From positions 2,453,501 through 2,517,500 of the forward strand of contig JALPQD010000088.1 of assembly GCA_023101885.1 (NCBI GenBank): 64,000 nt of DNA, written 5' to 3'. Below the pieces are notes generated by a model. The model made no database searches. It was given only the letters and a program-made list of their open reading frames with translations, and had not been told where the DNA came from. Position 1 is the stretch's first letter. Every line of letters starts with the position of its first letter. Made by a program: the position numbers and the translations under genes. Shown here piece by piece: positions 32,467-43,990 of the stretch. This DNA comes from Typhlomys cinereus. Its lineage: Eukaryota; Chordata; Mammalia; Rodentia; Platacanthomyidae.

Positions 32467-34430
32467 GTACATTTCCAGGATACACATAGAGTCATTTCTC
32501 TTAGGTTCTCTTATAATATGTGCACTATGTGACTACACAAATCACTAAAACTAGTCACTAAAATAACTTCAATTAGCTTTCTTAATTAGTTTGGAGATTT
32601 CTATATATTTCAATCTGGATTTTTGTTTTAATTCTTCAAAGTGGACAAAGACTTCTTTATTGTTTAAAGGGATCAGTGTTAACCTGGATTTTTTTTTTAA
32701 TGTTTGTTCTTTATCTGGTGTTAAAAATATTTTTGGATCTCTTTGCCCAAGGAGTAATTTCAATCAATAAAAAAGCATTAAAGATGCAATTTTGAAAAAC
32801 TAGCAGTGAAAATCTAAGCCATTAGAACACAGAGAGGAATCTAAATCTAAAAATAAAACAAAATGCAATAAAGAAAATGGTGCATCTAAGGTGACAAATT
32901 AATAATTATATATAAGATTCTAGATTATAACTCCTAAAACTTAGGAATGTGGAAGGCAAGAGAAACATAGTGTGGGATCTTACAAATCCTGTGCTCAGGA
33001 ACAAAACTGCCCAATTTTTATTTTGAAAGACCAAAAAAAAAAAAAAAGACTCAAGTGTTTTTATTCATTTAAAGCTAGACAATAATAGTGGAAGAAATAA
33101 AAAAATACTTCTACATCATTGAAGAGAATAAAAGTATGACCTATAAGGGAAAGTATAATAAACCATAGCACAAGATTATAAGCCAGAAATGATAATAGAT
33201 ATTTATGACAAAAAATAAACAGGTTAGGATTGTATACTAAAAGATCAATGCTTTCATGGTCACAAAACACAACCTTTTCCAGAGTTACTGTTCAATAAAC
33301 TTTTAGTGAATATATGAATGAGTGCAAAGGTGAATGACTGTTCTTTCTATCAAATGCACTTAAATTTAATTGACATTATTAAATCTAAAGGGTCATCCGG
33401 AGGTATACAAGGCAAAGAAGAAAAAAGTAGAATATACTAGTGTCTAAGCAATACTTAGAAATTCACAGCTACCCATGTTATCACTCACAGCTTTTTGAAA
33501 AGGTCATCATAGCTGGCAAACTTTTACATACATTTATTGTATGTACAATTAATTGAAAAACTAAAATCAAGAATGAAAGAGGGAATAGTTTTCATTTTAC
33601 AAGGAAAAGATGACCATAGAATAATATTAACAAGAAATTAGATATCTGATATGATATGGATAAATTTCTAGAAAGAAACAAACCACGAAAAGTGACTTAA
33701 GAAGAAACAGAAAATTTGAATAAGACTGATAACAAAGAAAGAGATCACTTTAGCATTTTAAAACTCTCACAGGAAAATAGTTGTTAAAAAAATCTGATAC
33801 GGTAATTGTTTTCCAAATACACAAAGAGCTCCTATAATTCAACAAGAAGAAATAACCTGTGGCAAACACAAGTGCCAACTTGGCAATTGAGAATGGAGCC
33901 TTTAGATATATTAACAATTATTAAGTGAAGGCAAGCCTCTGAGAAAGGTTATAAGAAATTATTAAATTAATGGGTAGATTCAGTCCACAGTGATTGAAAT
34001 CATTTTTCAGGAAATTGGATAAGATACAGAGAGGTTCTTCAAAGTCTGGCAAACTAGCAAGCTAGAAATTATGTCTATCTCTCAGAAATTCCTGTGGCTA
34101 TAATGTGGCTAGTTCCCTTGGTTTCCAGTGGTAACTCTCCTGATAGAATGGGTTATAACCTAAAAATGTGAGCATGAACTTAAAAAAAAGAACCTTATTG
34201 CTCTAATTTGTTTGGACCTTATATTTATCACAACTGAAGATAAGCTAAGACATAACATGATTTTTAAAATGAACAAATATCTTAAGGAGATAATCCACCA
34301 AAGAAAATAATATAGAGGGCAAAGAATTTTTTTTAAAAACTTCACATTTTAGTCATTAGAAAAAAAAATTCAAACAGCATGAGATACCACTGTATACCTA
34401 CTGAACGGCCCGTCCTGAAGAGTGCCACAA
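32467..34430. other. Intergenic stretch with no gene seen
   Basis: About 2 kb, very AT-rich, with a poly(A) run at 33033-33047. No reading frame or repeat can be named. Weak L1-like phrases (CATGAGATACCACTGTATACC near 34378) suggest an old L1 tail begins before 34590. Confidence 0.5.
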
Positions 34431-34816
34431 GATGCTGGGAGGAGGGACTAAAAAGTGCACATCTATTCTAGCAGAAAGTTGTCAGGTTCTTAAAAACAAA
34501 ACATACTGGATGAAGGAAAATTTCAAGAAAAATTACACTTCCCAGAGAGGCAGAAGAAGAGGACCTTCTTTACTCCACTATTTACCCATTGATATAAGTC
34601 ATCTTGCTCCAGTAAGTACTCAGGCACTTGCCAGTATAACCATCCCAGATGAATCTCAGTGGACCACATATGCAAAAAGATGTGAAAATAGGAGGGAAGC
34701 TAACTGGAAAGGAAAACATACGAAGTGCACAGGAGGTGGGAGGAGATAGGAGTATGGGTGAAAACACATAAATTCATTGCATTTACGTTCAAAGTGTCAA
34801 AGAGTAAAAAAAAGGT
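34431..34816 (+). mobile_element. Old LINE-1 3' UTR fragment
   Basis: GTCATCTTGCTCCAGTAAGTACTCAGGCACTTGCC, GTGGACCACATATGCAAAAAGATGTGAAAATAGGAGG and AAATTCATTGCATTTACG...AAAAAAAGG match, reverse-complemented, the fragment at 36340-36590. Translations of the two share CGPL...G.CL.T.WSK, an accident of common descent of non-coding sequence. An A-rich end at 34805-34815 marks the 3' side. Confidence 0.6.
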
Positions 34817-34954
34817 AAAGCTGTGATGATAATCAAAGAAAGAAGCATTTATACCAAAAGTAGTTCAACAGAGAATTTCTTTGGGCTGTGAAAAGAGAAA
34901 GGCTTCATGTCTATGTGATGCCTACATTTGTTACTATGTTCATCTATTGAAATT

Positions 34955-35050
34955 TTGTTGTGTTGCTTTGTGGCCTTGAATTTGTGATCCTCTTACTTCA
35001 GCCCCTCAAATGCTAATACTATAGGCATCTGCCAACAGGCCCAGATTTTG
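34955..35050 (-). mobile_element. B1-like SINE fragment, antisense
   Basis: GTTGCTTTGTGGCCTTGAATTTGTGATCCTC, CTTCAGCCCCTCAAATGCTAATACTATAGGCATCTGCC is the antisense of 7SL-derived SINE sequence. Strongly degraded. Confidence 0.55.
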
Positions 35051-35104
35051 TTGAGAATTTTATGCAATGAAGCAATCATGAATAACATTAGAAAATAATG
35101 GATA

Positions 35105-35550
35105 AGACAATATGTTGCAGACAGACACCATCTTCTGGACATGACAGGGCTGTGACAGTCACATATTCACTGCAGATGTGTATATTTACCCAAGACCTGC
35201 ATGGAAATTGTCCTATCAACATTTCGCCATGGAAGGGGAACAATCTCAAAAGGTTTCATGCCTCCCTAAGAGACTGACAAAGGCTAATGCTTATGGAGAG
35301 AGAATGGAAGATGTTTTCTTTAATGGTATCCCACTGATACATGATTCATACTCCAGAAAATATTTGAACACATGTCACCAAAGGCAAACCAGGTGAAACA
35401 CTGTGATTCACTCATGGGAAAAGACTTGATAATTGGAGGGAGACTGGAAGGGAAGAAGGGTTGTTGTTAAGAGGCAATCACAAATTCATTATATTCATGA
35501 ATGAAACTGTGAAAGAATCAAAATTTAAAAGGCAATATGCCGATATGAAA
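35105..35550 (+). mobile_element. Old rodent LINE-1 3' UTR fragment
   Basis: CAGACACCATCTTCTGGACATGACAGGGC, CAAGACCTGCATGGAAATTGTCCTATCAACATTTC, CTCATGGGAAAAGACTTGATAATTGGAGGGAGACTGG and a final AATTCATTATATTCATGAATGAAACTGTGAAAGAATCAAAATT follow the layout of Lx-type L1 3' UTRs. No ORF2 is attached. Confidence 0.6.
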
Positions 35551-36339
35551 ATAAGTCTCTAAAACAGTGTTATATTATGTATGTTTGCATGTATATATAT
35601 TTATACTTAGAAAAAACAGAATTTAAATATGCAATCAAATATCAGCATTGATTATTCTAAGTTTTTGAATTAGAGGTACAATATACTTTTGCTTTAATTT
35701 ACGTGCCTTTTTTTCCTTACGAATTTCTACAAGGAATGTATACTCCAAGACATTTTACATCATTGATTTCAACATTTAATAATCTGAAGCAATACCAAAT
35801 ATTATTATTCTGCATGTATCTACTGTATTCAAAGTAAAAAACTGGGCTTTAGGTTGGACTAGACAGTTCTTGGCTTCTATGTTTAGCCTAGTGTTACAGA
35901 ACAGGTGACCATGAAATTTACATATAGTGATATATTAGATCACAATGTGCAAATGGAATCCAGGTACCTTTGGTATATTCTCATAGGTTGCCAGATCTTC
36001 AAACTTGTCAATGCTAGCGTGACCTGTCACACCAGATATGCAAAGCCTGGACATGCCAAAGAAACTCTTGGCAGAGAGAATTCAAGCATTGGACAAATGA
36101 TCTCTCAGTTTTTAAGAATGAACTCTCCAATCCATTCTTCGTGCAGGATAAGTTTTCTGCATCATTTTGAAAAATTCTTCCTGAAAGAGCATATGCACGA
36201 ATGACAAAGCATAAATCAGTTCATGAAACCATTGATTTTTACGCCTTTCAGAAGTGTGATTGCTACTTCATAATATTTCTGTTGAAAAGCAGGAAAATCC
36301 TATCTGTCAGTGTTCCAAATCAGAAAATTAGACACACGT
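35551..36339. other. Intergenic stretch with no gene seen
   Basis: AT-rich. The 99-codon ORF at 35905-36204 has no recognisable domain, and nothing else supports coding. Confidence 0.5.
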
Positions 36340-36595
36340 TTTTTATTCTTTGAGAATTTCATTCATGAATACAATAATTCTAAGTCATTTTGATCCCTCT
36401 ATTATCCTGCCTCTTCCCCTTCTCCCATTGAAGACCTTCTTTGCAACTATTCTCCCTGGTACTTTCCTATCTTTTTGTGTGTGTGGCCCACTGAACACTG
36501 TTGAAAATGCCTGTGTTGGCATGTGCTTGAGAACTTGCTGGAGTAAAATAGCTCCCCTTCTCACAGCCAGCTTTTGACTTCAATAATCACTCAGA
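36340..36595 (-). mobile_element. Old LINE-1 3' UTR fragment, antisense
   Basis: The reverse complement gives GAGCTATTTTACTCCAGCAAGTTCTCAAGCACATGCC, CAGTGGGCCACACACACAAAAAGATAGGAAAG and ATTCATGAATGAAATTCTCAAAGAATAAAAAA, parallel to 34590-34816 and opposite in strand. Confidence 0.6.
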
Positions 36596-37624
36596 GTTCC
36601 TCCCCCTGCCATGACAAATGTTGGTAGGTTAAATCTTGTACAGGAAAGACATATTTTTATGCATTAATTTCAATCATTTAATATAAAAAGGAGTTGTGCT
36701 TGTATTCATGAAGTTTTGTTGTTGAATGAGTTTGGTGGCTGTAAAAAGTGATTATTTTAGCTACTTGGACTGTGTGACATAAAGAAATACTTCAGCAAAG
36801 TCCTTGGAAAGCAGTGCATCTTATAACTACCTGCTTTCTATTGAGCAGAGGGAATAGGAAAGGTAATTTAAGGAATTTCCTTTAAAAATGTCTTCAAGTG
36901 TGACTCGGTATTCTGAATGCATAATCACCCTGTGTGCACACATCTTTTCTGCACATACACCAAGTGGCAGATTCCCTAAAACATGATACGATGATTTTGC
37001 TGTATGGTTTTGGCACTGATTTTGTCTCATTTTAAAATGAGAAGTTTGGCTTGTAACTTGGGTACATTGCTCCAAACGTTGTAAGAAGGTGAATGCTGAA
37101 CTGAAATCTAAAGACCTTGAGCCTCTTGCCAACTACATTTTATTGTAGAGAAAGGAAGAATGGAATGTTCCAGATTTTGTTGAAATAATCAGAGCTCCAG
37201 GAATTATCATTTGCATCACATGTAGTGCTAATCTTTACTCATTGTTAAGACACTTTCATTAAAAAAACTCCCACCACATCTTACTTCTTCATTCATGAGC
37301 TCTATGCTTAAGGACTCTGTGGCCCTGAGGACGTACTATTGAAAAGACATCTTTTGATAACAAAAAGCTGCAATCAAAAGAAATGACATGAGGGTTATAA
37401 GTCAATATGGTACTGGGAATTATAATAAAGGCATATTTGAAAACTTTTATATATTCAGCATATTATAAAGCATTAATTTCTTTTCTTCCTTAGCAGCCTT
37501 ATATATAAGTATAATGAATTTTTTTCTACATCCTATCATCCTATCTTATCTCCCCCTCCTTTTCCCCTTGAAAGCTTTCTTCTTGGCAATAAATCCCTAT
37601 GGGCTTTTATGCATTTTTAAAGCC
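36596..37624. other. Intergenic stretch, apparently repeat-poor, no gene seen
   Basis: 36780-37260 has no repeat I recognise and may be unique sequence. The 101-codon minus-strand ORF at 36827-37132 has no domain. No exon is supported. Confidence 0.5.
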
Positions 37625-37729
37625 CTGACTTTAGAGACAGGACGTATGACTCAGAAAGAAAGGGTATTTATTATGTCAACATGAAGACCTGAGTTTGAAC
37701 CCAAGAACCCACATAAAGTCAGGCATAGA
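37625..37729 (+). mobile_element. B2/B3-like SINE head fragment
   Basis: CTTTAGAGACAGGACGTATGACTCAG, GAAGACCTGAGTTTGAACCCAAGAACCCACATAAAGTCAGGCATAG is a B3-type 5' end with A and B boxes. It stops at 37729 where L1 sequence begins, so it was cut by or joined to the L1 insertion. Confidence 0.55.
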
Positions 37730-38848
37730 TTGCTCTTGGTTGCTTTCCAAAAACTGTCAGTAAGACCCTACTATTGAAGGGGCAACATTTGTGGATCACA
37801 GAACATGGGCAAAATACATCAACTGGAACTGGTCTGAGGACTTTCTCCTTGTTGGAGAGCTAACAAAGTATCAAGAAATACTGTAGAAGCTACTGGGGGA
37901 GAGAAGTAATCACAAGCCTCACAACAGCATGATCACCAGTGCAATAGTGACATGAGTATCAAGGAAACAACCAGCAGCTTTCTGATTGAACTCAAGACCC
38001 ATTTGACAGAATGGTACACATCCCTGTTACTGTAAACTAGAACAAGAAACTAAAAAAGGGAAAGAAATAGATCAATAGAAAAAAGCAGCCAATGAACCTA
38101 TAGGTAGGAAGATAGTACTTAAAACTGCTCTGTGAATAGCTGTTATTATGCCCATAGATCGGAAGAACACCAACATTAACATTCAGCCTAGAAGTCTTCT
38201 TCTGCGACAGAGGGAGGAAGAGGATCCCAACACCCTGACAGGATGCAGCCTACAGCAATAGAAGAGCAGTGAAGTGGACAGCAATGGCCAAACATTATGC
38301 AGAGTATCAGTGACTCAGCAAGGCTCATCCAGAATCAGGCCAACCTAATCTCTCCCACTCTTAAGACTTAGGGAATCTCACAGAAGAGGGGCAGAGAGAT
38401 TGTAAGAACCTAAAAGTGAAAGGTTCACCATTAGGCAAGACATTCCACTCAAGACAGGACTACTTTGTCTAGGAACTCATTACAGTGAGACTTGTCCTTC
38501 CCAGACCTGCATAATAACTGACATATCTTAGGAACTCAAGAAAGATAAGAACATACAGTGGAAACTTTTGGGTCTAAAGCTGGATTAGTGAAGAGAAATA
38601 TCCTTATCAGTGGGGTGGCCTGAAGAGAGGTAACTTGATATACCACAGATGCCTGAACTGGCACAAGAATAAACAAGCCAGAGTGAACCCTGGAGCCCAT
38701 AGAAGCATATAGGTGGAAAGGTGAGAGAAAGTAGGAGGGATTGATGAAGGGAAGGAGAGGTTGGAAGGGAGGGGAGATGGAGGGAAGCGGAGATGAGTAC
38801 TCAATATTTCTGTAGAAGTAGATAAATAATTTTTTTAAAAAAGTTAGG
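37730..38848 (+). mobile_element. 5'-truncated older LINE-1, long 3' UTR
   Basis: Starts with ATTGCTCTTGGTTGCTTTCC and runs through CAGAACATGGGCAAAATACATCAACTGGAACTGGTCTGAGG, CACAAGCCTCACAACAGC, TTTCTGATTGAACTCAAGACCCATTTGAC, AATCTCTCCCACTCTTAAGAC and ACATTCCACTCAAGACAGG to GAGTACTCAATATTTCTGTAGAAGTAGATAAATAATTTTTTTAAAAAAG. It defines a second 3' UTR type in the window; the copies at 48765-50690 and 52180-52670 share it. The tail lies directly against the GTF2A1 retrocopy. Confidence 0.8.
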
Positions 38849-38849
38849 C

Positions 38850-40939
38850 ATGGAGCGCGCGCGGCGAGGGGCTGGGATGTGCGTGCTCCAGGCGGGCGGC
38901 CGGCGCCGCGCCACTGCACCCGGGCCGCCCCGGGCCGGGGCCCAGGGGGTCGGCGGGGCCCGGGGGTCGGCTCGCGGGGGGCGGGGGCGCCGGCCCAGGC
39001 CCGGGGGCACGTCCCCGGCTGCAGCCGCTGGAGCCGGCCGTCTATGTGGGGGAGAAATAGCTGGATGGTTGTCTCTGTAAATTTAAGAAAATTGCTTATC
39101 AGAGGAGAATTAAGAGTCAGCCTCGTTTTCCCCCCAGTGTTTTCTGCACGAACAGAGGACGGGGGTTTGTTAGAGGATCCTTCGGGAAGGGCTGGATTCT
39201 CACTGTGTTCTTCCAAGAATTGAACCTAAGCACGAGCGTTTCAGAGCCTGCGGGGGTCGTCTGCTCGCAGTTCGATTAGGTGCAGGGGGATAGGAACGGA
39301 GAGGCGTAGGCGACACTGGATTTTATGACCCCTCTTTGGTGCCTAAATTATATAGATCTGTTATTGAAGATGTTATTAATGATGTGAGAGACATCCTTCC
39401 TGGATAATGGAGTGGATGAACAAGATCTCTTGGAACTAAAAACTTTATGGGAGAATAAGCTCATGCAGTCTAGAGCAGTAGATGGCTTTCATTCGGAGGA
39501 GCAGCAGCTTTTATTGCAAGTGCAGCAGCAGCAGCAGCATCACCCGCAGCAGCAGCACCACCAACAGCAGCAGCAGCCAGCGCAACCTCAGCAGACAGTA
39601 CCTCAGCAGGCACAGACCCAGCAGGTCCTTATTCCTGCATCCCAGCAAGCCACAACCCCACCAGTCATTGTTCCTGATTCGAAGTTGATCCAACATATGA
39701 ATGCATCAAGCATTACTGAGTGCCGCCACCACAGCTGCTACTCGGGCCCTTCCTGCTGGCGTGACGCCTGTCCAACAGATACTAAGGAATTCAGGCCAGC
39801 TTCTTCAGTGGTCCGAGCAGCCAATGGCGCCCGGTGCATCTTCCAGCCTCAGCAGTCAGTGGTTCTGCAGCAGCAGGTCATACCACAAATGCAGCCCGGC
39901 GGGGTGCAGGCTCCTGTCATTCAGTAGGTCCTCGCCCCACTTCTTGGAGGGATTTCACCACAGACAAGTGTCATCATCCAGCCTCAGCAAATACTATTTA
40001 CTGGAAATAAGACTCAAGTTATCCCTACGACAATGGCAGCCCTCACACCAGCACAAGCACAGATCACCGCGACTGGCCAGCAGCAGCCACAGGCTCAGCC
40101 TGCTCAGCAGCAAGCTCCTTCGGTGTTGCAAGTAGATGGAACTGGGGATACGTCCTCTGAAGAGGATGAAGATGAAGAAGAAGACTATGATGATGATGAA
40201 GAGGAGGATAAGGAGAAAGATGGAGCTGAAGATGGGCAGGTGGAAGAAGAGCCCCTCAACAGTGAGGATATGTGAGTGATGAGGAAGGACAGGAGCTCTT
40301 CGACACGGAAAATGTTGTCAGTCTGCCAGTACGACAAGATACACAGAAGTAAAAACAAATGGAAGTTTCACCTCAAGGACGGCATTATGAATCTTAACGG
40401 AAGAGATTATATATTTTCCAAAGCCATTGGAGATGCAGAGTGGTGCCGAGTTGCTTCTTTTCTTTTATAAATAAAACAAAGAAACTTTAAAAAGTTTAAA
40501 GTGGACGGTTTGAAACTTGGAACATATATCAACCAAAACTTCCCTTCTGCATGTCAGAAAAGTGGAGTAGAAGCGAAGCTGCTGGAACAGAGATAGCCCT
40601 TGACAGACAGACAGACACTACTCCTGACGGCCATGCAGCTGTGCACCTGGGTCTGTGGGGTGGGGTGTAGGAAAACCTGTCAGTTCTCAGCACAGGACCC
40701 TGCCATTGGTGATTAGCATGTAAAGCTTTGTATTCCTTCCTCCAGCTTGGGCTCATTGAGAAGATGCTTGTTGGAATGAGCTGTAGAAAATTCCCTTTTG
40801 ATAGATTGAACTGAAACTGTTTATTGGATGTGGTTATATTTGGTAAAAATTGCGTGTGGGCTTTTTACAAAAGGGCAAGAATTATGATGTTGAATTTTAA
40901 TTCAGTTGTAGTAAGAAACAATTTAAAATTAAAAAAAAA
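38850..40939 (+). pseudogene. Gtf2a1: GTF2A1 processed pseudogene (TFIIA alpha/beta subunit)
   Basis: An intronless copy of the mRNA for general transcription factor IIA subunit 1, the TFIIA precursor that stabilises TBP on the TATA box. A CpG-rich 5' UTR (38850-39040) and further leader precede coding sequence from PKLYRSVIEDVINDVRDI (39342) to the C-terminus KDGIMNLNGRDYIFSKAIGDAEW, ending at 40443. The Gln-rich linker (39512-39640) and the acidic SSEEDEDEEEDYDDDEEEDKEKDG stretch are easy to see. Damage: the N-terminal Met region is replaced, a 1-base insertion lies near 39397, frame changes near 39705 and 39810, a stop from Gln at 39925-39927, paired frame changes near 40270 and 40317, and loss of the normal stop at 40444-40446. 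A 3' UTR ends in A(9) at 40931-40939. CATGG flanks both ends. Confidence 0.96.
38853..39042. promoter_or_regulatory. CpG-rich block carried in with the GTF2A1 5' UTR
   Basis: Nearly 80-90% G+C by eye with dense CpGs, unlike anything else in the window except the L1 promoter. It is retrocopied leader of GTF2A1 mRNA and could act as an unmethylated CpG island, though nothing shows that it does. Three long ORFs across it on both strands are composition artefacts. Confidence 0.65.
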
Positions 40940-41102
40940 GTCATGGTGTATATTCCTGTAACCCAAGTGGTAAAGGAGTAGAGATGGACAGGTCCCAGGA
41001 ACCCACTAGGCAGCCTTCCCAAAACAAGCTTTAGACCCTATCTTAAGAGAATAAGACAGTGAGTGAGAGGGTGACACTAACATTTCCTCTGATCTCTGCA
41101 TG

Positions 41103-41140
<38 letters not shown>
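40940..41140 (+). mobile_element. B3-like SINE, 3' part, with (AC)n tail
   Basis: CATGGTGTATATTCCTGTAACCCAAGTGGTAAAGGAG, CAGGTCCCAGGAACCCACTAGGCAGCC, CTTAAGAGAATAAGACAGTGAGTGAG and CTCTGATCTCTGCATG...(AC)n is a B3 body and tail. The left part of this SINE is probably the TTAGGCATGG at 38845-38854, so the GTF2A1 retrocopy appears to have landed inside it. Confidence 0.65.

Positions 41141-41143
<3 letters not shown>
41106..41143. repeat. (AC)n microsatellite
   Basis: Perfect AC dinucleotides at the tail of the SINE. Confidence 0.95.
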
Positions 41144-41145
<2 letters not shown>

Positions 41146-41318
41146 TTCAGGTTTGAAATGAGCCAGTGCTATCCTAATATCTCAAGGCATCTAACATTTA
41201 GACTACATGGAATTATTAGGCTATACTATAATCCTCTACGTATTTGGATTCATGGTTTTCATTGTTCTGAGACAATGTGATGAGAACATTAATGGCAGAA
41301 AGATTAACAGAATTAAAA

Positions 41319-41327
41319 TAGATTCTA
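41319..41327. repeat. Target-site duplication, left copy
   Basis: TAGATTCTA, exact copy at 41563-41571. Confidence 0.8.
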
Positions 41328-41562
41328 TCAGAGAGGAGAACCCAGAGGGAAGTTTCACATGCACAGTAAAGGATGCTCCAGGATTGGGGGGGGGGAGCAC
41401 TGGGAGAAAGGGAGGAAGGGGGGAAAGGAAAGGGAAAAGAGGGGAGGGAGCAAGGGGATCCAGGGAGGAGTGGAGGGAGGGAAGGGAATGGGGTACTTAT
41501 CAACTTTGTATGAGTGGAAGAAATCAATAAAAATATACTTAGATCAAAAAAAAGAAAAAAAC
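41328..41562 (+). mobile_element. Severely 5'-truncated LINE-1 (235 bp)
   Basis: It begins in the 3' UTR at TCAGAGAGGAGAACCCAGAGGGAAG (compare 32231 of the full-length copy). It holds the polypurine tract (41385-41490), TATCAACTTTGTATGAGTGG and an A-rich tail to 41562. The 9-bp duplication TAGATTCTA on each side shows it is a complete, very short insertion. Confidence 0.88.
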
Positions 41563-41571
41563 TAGATTCTA
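41563..41571. repeat. Target-site duplication, right copy
   Basis: TAGATTCTA, matching 41319-41327. Confidence 0.8.
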
Positions 41572-42370
41572 AACATAAACAAAGAGAGACAATCCATATC
41601 CATCCATAACTAGATGTTATGTCAGGTACTCGTTCAACTTCTCCCTCTCAATACAAGTCTAAACTTTCAGTTCTAGCACAAGGACATAACAAAACACAAG
41701 TATGAGTTCAATAAAATGCATTAAACTCAATGTTATTCTCTCTGTAAAGCTGCTGTTATTTGTTCAGAGAGTAAAGGTCTATGCTAAAGCAGACATGACT
41801 GGAGAACATGAGTCCAGAGATTCTAGTGGAAAAAAATCATGTGACCATCTCAAGAAATGTATGACTATAAAGCCTTCCACCACTTTTCTCTGCATACAAA
41901 TGCAAAAATACACACATAAACTTAAATACAAACCAAATAATAACCAATCTTCCTGTTACCAAAGACAAAGGTACGCTCTAGTACAGACGGATCTGTTACT
42001 GTGGCAACAGCAATCCCACATGCTTTATTTGAATTCAGTAAATGATAGGAAAAAAAATCCTTGAAATTTCTTTCTCATCCTCTTCCCTGAAATCATTTCC
42101 TGAGCTCTGATGGGCCATAGAATGAACTGTTTGACTGCTAGATAGTGACAGAATACAGAGAAAGCTAAGTGTAGTTGCCTTTCCAAGGTTATGATTTAAG
42201 AAGGATATCAAGACCAGCAGAGGAATAATAAAGGATGTGTTTCAGTTTAGTACATCAATTAAAGGAACTAGTGTCTCAGAAGGATTAAACACAGTTTATG
42301 GCACACACATTACCCATAAATTTTGATGGACCTTCAGATATATACAGAAATACCAATGTGGGGATAAAGA
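41572..42370. other. Intergenic stretch with no gene seen
   Basis: AT-rich; the 120-codon ORF at 41702-42064 lacks any recognised domain. Confidence 0.5.
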
Positions 42371-42420
42371 GGTAGGTAGGTAGGTAGATGGCAATAGAAG
42401 GTAGATAGACAGACAGATAG

Positions 42421-42475
<55 letters not shown>

Positions 42476-42560
42476 AGACATGATATATGATAGATGTATA
42501 AACAAATGATATATAATAGAAGGTAGATAATATATGATAGGTAGACATATAAATAGACTA
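42371..42560. repeat. (GGTA)/(GATA)n microsatellite region
   Basis: GTAG repeats at 42371-42388, then GATA repeats, perfect at about 42417-42470, with degenerate GATA-like sequence on to 42690. Tyr/Ile/Ser/Leu ORFs on the minus strand are artefacts. Confidence 0.95.
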
Positions 42561-43639
42561 GATGATCAGCAAGTGTGTAGACAGACACTCTATTAATTTA
42601 TTAAAATGGTATTTGGGGTCTAGGGATCTTATCAGATAATAGATGATAGGTTGATAGATAAGTAGCTAAATAGATAGACACTCTGTCCAATCATTAATAT
42701 TTGGGAATGTGAGTAGGTGATAAAGTTTGTCTAGCATAATGATTTTGATCCTCAGAAACTAGGAAGATGACATGAAAGTATTTGAGAAAATAATCTCACA
42801 TTCCCCTCAAACAAAAATATGCATAAATACTGCATATTCATAGTCCATAATTTTGGAAGTAAATACTATTTGCCTCAAGAATATTATGGTCTAGTCTTTT
42901 CCTCAGTTTAATACATATAATGTTTTAGTTCACATATCAATACTTTATTTTCATAAGAGAATGTTTGTTTTTGATAAGCAAACTTCATTTATGGCAAATT
43001 TATTAGAGCCTATTATTTTATGAAGGTGTACTTTTTGTTTTCCAATTTCAATTAATGCTTCAGCTAGCATACAAAGTGTTTCATCAAAGCATCTTTATAT
43101 GTAAACATTTTTATACTTTATTATGAGGCTTACTTCTTCAAGAGTTTAGGTTTAAAAATTGATTAATCTATGTTATTTGCTTAATTTTTCAATAAACTTA
43201 ATCTGTCCCAACGGTTAAGATTTCATTAAAATTAATTTGATTGAAAAGAATAATTAAATAGATAAAAATGTAAATAATCCATATGTGTAGCAAATGTAAG
43301 CCAAAGTGCAAACTACTGCAGACTGGGAAACCCCAATCCTGCACGAAGACCATGACAGAGTCACAAAGTTTGAAAGTTAAGAGCAGCCTTTTGGCCTCTG
43401 TGCTTCTTGACAGAGCTTTACCTGCCTTTCCTGTTGACTTCTTTGACACCTGGTCAGCATCTATGCCTCCGTCCTCTCAGATGACTCGACTCCTCCTTCT
43501 AGCACCACCCAGCAGCAGGTCTTTCAGCTAGTCTTTCAAAACCTCCCAGGCATGCTTTAATATCATGGCAAATCAAGTAGAAAGACTTAAGATATACAAA
43601 CTTTGAACAAGAAAAATTGTATATAAAAGTGATTAAGCT
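42561..43639. other. Intergenic stretch with no gene seen
   Basis: AT-rich to 43280. 43285-43560 is of more even composition (CCTCCGTCCTCTCAGATGACTCGACTCC) and could be an LTR remnant or unique sequence. No reading frame is convincing. Confidence 0.45.
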
Positions 43640-43990
43640 AAGGCTAGAGAGATGGCTCAGTGGGTAAACACGCTTGCCTGTTGTTGAGATGCCTGAGCCA
43701 AGATAAAGGCTGGGCATGGCAGTGTATGTTTGTAACACTGGCATTCTCATAGCAAGAGGGAAGCCAGGGACAGAAAAATCCCCAGAAGCTCCTGGGTCAG
43801 CTAGTCTGGAGTAAACAATCTAGTGAAAAACAAAAGGGAGACCCTTCAAACAACACCACCTGAAGTTGTTCTCTGACCTTCACATGTGCATCATGGCATG
43901 CATGGGCCCACACACACATCACACACTTTAGATGCGCATGCACCATACACATCAGACATACATATTCACAAATATAAAGGTGCCTTTCAT
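43640..43990 (+). mobile_element. B3-like SINE
   Basis: The head GGCTAGAGAGATGGCTCAGTGGGTAAAC is the pol III A-box region. It is followed by GGCTGGGCATGGCAGTGTATGTTTGTAACACTGGCATTC, AGCTCCTGGGTCAGCTAGTCTGGAG, GTTCTCTGACCTTCACATGTGC and a CACACA-rich tail. Confidence 0.8.

Noticed and set aside
38536..39216. 226-codon minus-strand ORF, the longest in the window
   Set aside because: It runs through an antisense L1 3' UTR and the antisense of the GC-rich GTF2A1 leader. The Pro/Arg/Ala-rich part is a composition effect and no domain is present.
42285..42588. Tyr/Ile/Ser-rich membrane-like ORFs
   Set aside because: Translation of (GATA)n in several frames.
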